Positions 58,925 to 64,000 of a DNA stretch of 64,000 nucleotides are shown here, one piece after another. The position numbers and the translations under genes were made by a program. Position 1 is the first letter of the stretch, and each line of letters starts with the position of its first letter. Location of the stretch: positions 186,001-250,000 of the forward strand of contig JASANG010000135.1 in the NCBI GenBank assembly GCA_030248215.1, read 5' to 3'. Below the pieces are notes generated by a model. The model saw nothing but the letters and a program-made list of their open reading frames with translations, ran no database searches and had not been told where the DNA came from. The stretch comes from Enoplolaimus lenunculus (taxonomy: Eukaryota; Nematoda; Enoplea; Enoplida; Thoracostomopsidae).

Positions 58925-59570
58925 ATTCTGGACAAAGCACCCTTCTATTTGGATCCAACACCCTTTTATTTGGACCCAATACCCTTCTATTTGGACCGAG
59001 CACCCTTTGATTTAGACCCAACACCCTTCTATTTGGACCCAATAACCTTCTATTAAGATCCAATACCCTTCTATTTAGGCCCAATACCCTTCTATTTGGA
59101 CCGAGCACCCTTTTATTTAGACCCAACACCCTTCTATTTGGACCCAATAACCTTCTATTAAGATCCAATACCCTTCTATTTAGACCCAATACCCTTCTAT
59201 TTGGACCGAACACCCTTTTATTTAGACCCAACACCCTTCTATTTGGACCCAATAACCTTCTATTAAGATCCAATACCCTTCTATTTAGGCCCAATACCCT
59301 TCTATTTGGACCGAGCACCCTTTTATTTAGACCCAACACCCTTCTATTTGGACCCAATAACCTTCTATTAAGATCCAATACCCTTCTATTTAGACCCAAT
59401 ACCCTTCTATTTGGACCGAACTTCCGTCTATTTGGACCCAACTTCCTTCTATTTGGACCCAACTTCCTTCTATTTGGACCCAACTTCCTTCTATTTGGAC
59501 CCAATCCCTACCATTTGGGCGCAACTCCTTTGATTTGGAACCACACCCTTTTATTTAGACCAATAGCCGT
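58925..59570. repeat. 21-bp minisatellite in 105-bp higher-order units
   Basis: The basic unit is CCCTTCTATTTGGACCCAATA and variants. The variant TTGGACCGAG or TTGGACCGAA recurs at 58991, 59096, 59201, 59306 and 59411, always 105 bp apart, so five 21-bp subunits form one unit. Both 21 and 105 are multiples of 3, so an open frame (GPNRRVL repeats, minus strand, 58914-59504) appears automatically. Confidence 0.95.
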
Positions 59571-59734
59571 CTTTCTATATCCTTATTTTACGCAGAACTG
59601 AGTTGTTCCAACACAGTTTTAGTGATTCAACAGCTCGTTAGTCCTTTTTCTGAATTCAATAATATTTATGCGGACTGTCTGAGCGTCTTACATATTTGAG
59701 CAATCTAGGCCATTTTTCTACTTTGGTATCTTTT

Positions 59735-59869
59735 ATGGGTTTTAATTAGGACCTGGACTCTATCCACTAAACAAGCTCTAATTAGTGATACAAACTCGTA
59801 TTGATTGGGACTCAAAATAGGGAATCCTCTTATATATTAACTTGTATTATTCGGGTCACTAGTGCTACA
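59735..59869. mobile_element. Family E right part
   Basis: GTTTTAATTAGGACCTGGAC, CAAACTCGTATTGATTGGGA and CTTGTATTATTCGGGTCACT, ending CTACAG before TA. Confidence 0.55.
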
Positions 59870-59875
59870 GTATAC

Positions 59876-60126
59876 TCTGTAAATTTCAGTGAATTGATTT
59901 TAACTCAGAATGAGTTGAATCACTCAGTCTGAGTTAGGATTATCAGAACTCAGAATGTTGAGTTGATTCAATTCATACTGACATAATTCATCAACTCACC
60001 CAGAGTCAACTCAACTCGGAGTGAGAATCAACTCAACTCAGAGTGAGTTAATGTTTACTGATGTTAATTCAGAAGTAACCAACTCGCGTGCTGAATTGAT
60101 TTATCAACTCATTGGAATTTACAGTG
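59876..60126. mobile_element. Family F palindromic MITE with TA duplication
   Basis: CTCTGTAAATTTCAGTGAAT to CATTGGAATTTACAGTG, with TA directly on each side. The interior has GAGTTGATTC/GAATCAACTC words arranged head to head. Confidence 0.75.
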
Positions 60127-60335
60127 TATCTGGAAACGGTATCAATTTCGATTTTACTCTTGGCGATTTCATATTTGACTGTGCCTTACGAAAGTAAAAG
60201 CGTTTAATGCATGTTTCGCTGTCATCAACAGTACTCGAAAGTACGAGACTTATCATCAACTGATTATAGGCGCTGTACGCATTTGAGAATATTAATTACC
60301 TTTTTTCTTACAATTTCTACGTTCATAACAATTTT

Positions 60336-60518
60336 GGCCCATGTTACTTTAAGGGGCGTCCACGTTTCTGATAGGTCCATAAAAGAGTAGTTTTAGATTC
60401 TAGATTACATTTTTTGCTTAGGCGTAGGCTTAGCCTTAGCACACATTTCTGCAACGCTTAAGCTTAGGCTTAGGAATACGCTTAATCTACTGTTACGCCC
60501 CTTAAAGTAACATTGACC
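60336..60518. mobile_element. Family C MITE with exact 8-bp duplication
   Basis: GGCCCATGTTACTTTAAGGG to CCCCTTAAAGTAACATTGACC-like end. Flanked by ACAATTTT at 60328-60335 and 60519-60526. Confidence 0.92.
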
Positions 60519-61445
60519 ACAATTTTGACATCCGCAATTGCAACAGTTTGTCAGTTTTTAAAAACTTATCGCTGAACTGGTGATAAATGCTATATGCATT
60601 TGTGAGTATAGACGCAGGTTATATGTTTACGTTTGTATTCAATTTTTATAAGCATTTGATTTTAGCTTAGGTTCAAACGTGGTTCAGTTTTAGGCTTATT
60701 TATCCTTTGTTGCATACTCAACCAATTGCTTTTCCTTTACTATTTTTCTTAGACGTTTTCACATATACATCTTGAGACTGGGATCCCCGTGTTAGCTACT
60801 TTAATTCAAAAACGGTAACTGAACACTTACCTTAAAAAGACATTAAGTCTCGGAATTTCATTGATATTAAGTAAAATTGTAATATTATTTGTAAGAAATA
60901 TCGCTAAAATATTAATTAAGTTGGTACACCACCGTTTAAAGCTCGGGTTGCCTTTTAAGCCAAATTTTAAGATTTTTGAATATATGTATGGTTTGAACTA
61001 ATCATTAATAAATTTGAAAACAATGAAACAATTTTTTGCTGTACCTTAATATATTTTTAGCCTGTAAAAACGCAAAATGCCACAATTTTTTGTGATCACA
61101 TTCTGTAGGATTTGTTTGCCTTAATCAGGCACCGGTTCGTCGATCCTACGCCGCAAAGACCCCTTTTTGCAAGCACAAATACAATGGATCGTTGTCGTGA
61201 ATGATAAAGCGGTTCCAAGAAATAGGCCATATTTTCGTTTCAATCTCGTTGAGCGGCCTATATTGGTTTCAAGCGTCCGTTCGTGTAGGCCCCTGCCGAA
61301 CACGTTTTAGGGGAGTCAAGAAACTCAGGAAGGTCCTGTGGGGATTTTGCATTGCCTTAGAATTTTTTCAGAGGTCCACAGAACTTTTTGTTTAAGGAAC
61401 AAAACCTTTTTGGCCAGCGCAATCTAGGACCTGAAGGCCTATAAC

Positions 61446-62233
61446 CAGGGTTGGAACCGGCCCGGTTTTTTGGGCCGGGCTCGGGCCCGCAAATTCCATA
61501 TTTGTTGAGCACAAAACAAAACATCAAACAAACGAAATTGTGGTTGCAAATCAAGTACTTGCCATACGATCTGTACGAGACCTTAGACGTAAAGCGATAA
61601 AAATTGACAATTACACTTTCGAATGGTTTGATTTTACCAACAAACTGTGAGTTGTCGGCACTAGCGAATCCAGAGGAGGGGACGGGGGGCGTGTGCCCCC
61701 TTTCAGAAATTTTTTGTGATAAAATGGTAAGGTCCTGAACTTAAAATTTTCCCCATCCGAAATTTTTTTCTGATTAAATGATAAGATCGTTACCTTACAA
61801 TTTTTCCAACTCACAAATTTTTTTGGTAATAAAATGATTAGGTTTTACCTTACAATTTTTGCGTTTCATAACATTTGCCACCCCACCCCCGTCGGTCAGA
61901 AATTCCTGGATCCGCCGCTTGTTGTCACAATGGGGTCACCGGTTAATTATACATTACGGCCGGTTCTTGACGGAAACTGAAAATAACGGGAAATCAGTCT
62001 CGGAACCAATTGCAGAAGTATGGCCAACCCATATATCGCACCAAAAGCAAAGAGAATAAAACTTGATTTGAAAAGTGTCCTCATATTAACGATGTGTATA
62101 CAACTATAGGCTCTGGCATAGGGAATTGCTGCGATTTATTTCGGCTGTCGGCCCGGCCACGGCCCTCTTAGGGCCGTGGACCAAAATTTGGATCCGGGCC
62201 AGCCGGGCCTAGGCCTGAGGCAATTCCAACTCC
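61446..62233. mobile_element. Element with GGTTGGAAC ends, carrying a nested repeat
   Basis: GGGTTGGAACCGGCCCGG on the left; CCGGGCCTAGGCC and CAATTCCAACTCC on the right form an imperfect inverted repeat. Between them, at about 61664-61919, lies a family I-like element. Confidence 0.45.
61664..61919. mobile_element. Family I-like element, diverged
   Basis: GCGAATCCAGAGGAGGGGAC on the left and CCTGGATCCGCCGCT on the right, with three copies of a TTTTTTTGTGATAAAATGGTAAGG-type block inside (given here only as its key words TTTTTTGTGATAAAATGG and AATGATAAGATC). Confidence 0.45.
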
Positions 62234-62773
62234 GCCTATAACAGCACGGAATGCATTACTTGGTAAATGCTTATGCAAAGGTCGCCCGAACATTTTAACA
62301 AAGTATTATCAGTGCCGTTCAACGCAACACAACCAAACCAATGCAAAAATGCTAAAACGCAGAGCTGATAAAAGCCAAACTTCATAGTTTTCTATGCGAA
62401 CGAGCCCAATTTTATTTAAACAATTTTGCGTGCTAAATAAATATTTTCAACGCGGAAAGCGGATAGCTACGGTGTGTTTGGCTTATGTTAGCGATTATAA
62501 TAAACGGAGTTCGGCTTATCTGTGTGTATAGTGTGATAAAGTGCATAAAACAGACGTGTTTTGTGGTATAACGGTTGTAATGTTGTACTTTGGCGATTAT
62601 TTTGTATTCAATTACGTAGCCAAAAAAGGGATTGGCGTAAGATACGAGGACAGAAACAGTAACTTAAACTTTTAGAAAGCTGTATTGTGACGTAATTAGG
62701 GTACGTCCTTAAGCAAATTTTGAGAACAAGCAAGCTACATGTGACTAATCAAGAGTGGATAATCGCTATTTAA

Positions 62774-63041
62774 CAAGAGTATGCAACTGGACACATTCTG
62801 TGTAGAAAAGAATGTACTCGGCACGCGTTGCGTTTTTCCCCTACCCCTCTTGTTTAGAGGGGAGTACAACCGGTGCGAACCATGACACTTTATGCATGTG
62901 GCATCAAATATGCTCCCGTTATAGTACTATTTAGGGATATTCGTGTGTTAGAGACCACCTTTAAACAGGGGGTCGGGCAAAAACGCAACGCCCGATGGTA
63001 CATTTTGTACCATGCGGGACCCCAGGAGTGACACACTCTTG
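62774..63041. mobile_element. Family J element, opposite orientation to 39345
   Basis: CAAGAGTATGCAACTGGACA on the left, ACGCAACGCCCGATGGTACA and CATTTTGTACCATGCGGG in the right half, end ACACACTCTTG. Confidence 0.65.
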
Positions 63042-63171
63042 TCATTATCCAATCTTGATTTAATTAAACAAGTTTATGCAATAAGGATACCTATTAAATG
63101 CACAATAATTATTTCAATAGAGCATAAGATAGATATAAAATTTACATTGGAAAAATGTTAGTTAGCGGTTC

Positions 63172-63322
63172 GAGCCAATGTTACTTTAAGGGGCGTAACA
63201 GTAGATTAAGCGTATTCCTAAGCCTGAGCCTAAGCGTTGCAAAAATGTGTTCCTAAGCCTAAGCCTAAGGAAAAAATGTAGACACAAATGAAACCTGGGC
63301 TCCCCTAAAAGTAACATGAGCC
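63172..63322. mobile_element. Family C MITE, compact copy
   Basis: GAGCCAATGTTACTTTAAGG to CCCTAAAAGTAACATGAGCC; two CCTAAG arrays. Flanks GCGGTTC and GAGGTTC are only similar. Confidence 0.75.
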
Positions 63323-63878
63323 GAGGTTCGTAACAGTTTACTATAAGCATATTTGTAAGCCTATTCATGAGCCTAAAGCCTAAGACCGCGGAAAACCGGT
63401 ATGTTTACCACTCAGAGTAACATAACATCGACCTGTGATTGCATAATTTCAAATATTGTTTATTAAATATATACTCTCCAACTAGCAATTTTTTGTCAGA
63501 AACCGTTTGGTGTAAAATTTTTTGCATATTTCAGCTTCTCATGATCGGAAATCAAATATTACCAAATCAGCGACACTGTCAGGGGCGGCCATACTTTGGA
63601 CAAAAGGGGCGGTCAAAGCTTTAAAGTTTATTGTATTTCCGCTCCGCGCAAACCATGGTATCTTGTTGACACTTGCCATATATAGGCGGCATGAAACAAT
63701 TAATGATACTACTGAAATGGTCTCATGGCTGTAATTATGATTTTTAACTAATGAAAGCGATCAGAAATTAATACACCGATCACAATAATTTTGCCAACGG
63801 CGCCATAAAATCTGTTAGAGACCAGGACTATCACGAGCTCGTTTTAACCTCGCGATAGCCAGGGTCTATGAGAAATTT

Positions 63879-64000
63879 GGCCCATGTTACTTTAAGGGGC
63901 GTCCAGGTTTCTGGTGCGTCCATAAAAGGGTAGGTTTAGGTTCTAGATTACAGTTTTTTGCTTAGGTTTAGGCTTAGGCTTAGGAACTTATTTTTGCAAC
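63879..64000. mobile_element. Family C MITE cut by the window edge
   Basis: GGCCCATGTTACTTTAAGGG, GTTTCTGGTGCGTCCATAAA and TTAGGTTTAGGCTTAGGC, continuing past the end of the window. Confidence 0.85.

Larger units (their letters stand above)
58524..64000. other. Right-hand repeat region, upstream of the larger zinc-finger gene
   Basis: No exon could be recognised. It should hold the promoter and the 5' UTR exon(s) of the zinc-finger gene. It contains the 21-bp minisatellite, elements of families C, E, F, I, J and one further GC-ended element. Blocks about 59570-59730, 60530-61440 and 62240-62770 show nothing I can name. Confidence 0.5.

Noticed and set aside
58914-59504. A 196-codon open frame of GPNRRVL repeats on the minus strand
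   Set aside because: It follows from a 21-bp minisatellite whose unit is a multiple of 3; no splice sites, no start context and no family support a protein.
1-64000. Assignment to nematodes because of TTAGGC
   Set aside because: The motif is transposon-internal; nothing else in the genes decides the phylum.

Overview
The window is nuclear DNA of an intron-rich, AT-rich invertebrate animal. Spliced genes with GT-AG introns, tRNA-derived SINEs, a Jockey-like LINE, a Penelope-like element and dozens of short non-autonomous DNA transposons show this; the phylum cannot be fixed from the sequence alone. Four host gene models are visible, all on the minus strand.

From right to left (5' to 3' for the genes): (1) 54555-58523, a C2H2 zinc-finger transcription factor of KLF/Sp type in four coding exons (880 aa), with a long Ser/Asn/Gln-rich N-terminus. 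(2) 48860-51117, a tandem, diverged and apparently incomplete paralogue with the same exon lengths and intron phases over its fingers. (3) 21586-24941, RAE1 (mRNA export / nuclear pore WD40 protein), complete in seven exons, 375 aa, with one GC-AG intron. (4) 5671-19962, the 5' half of rootletin (CROCC, ciliary rootlet coiled coil): 21 exons whose phases all agree give exactly 1,026 codons, and the gene runs off the left edge of the window. RAE1 and rootletin are in the same orientation, 1.6 kb apart.

The rest is mobile or repetitive. The interval 25-48 kb holds no gene I can support; it is packed with MITE-like elements of at least ten families, often nested. Two of them (B and C) share the terminus GGCCCATGT, make 8-bp target duplications and carry internal TTAGGC arrays. 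Others include a hAT-like family (CARTGGCGG ends, 8-bp duplications), a Tc1/mariner-like family (TA duplications) and families with 3-bp TAA/TTA duplications. There are also a 46-bp minisatellite, a 21-bp minisatellite organised in 105-bp higher-order units, a 151-bp tandem duplication, a Penelope-like element in inverted-repeat form beside a TA microsatellite, and a 5'-truncated LINE in a rootletin intron.

The points most worth a second look are the KLF-like protein with an enlarged Cys-Cys spacing in finger 1 and its decaying or re-specialised tandem copy, the TTAGGC-bearing MITEs with exact target duplications, and a palindromic MITE that carries AP-1 consensus sites at its ends.
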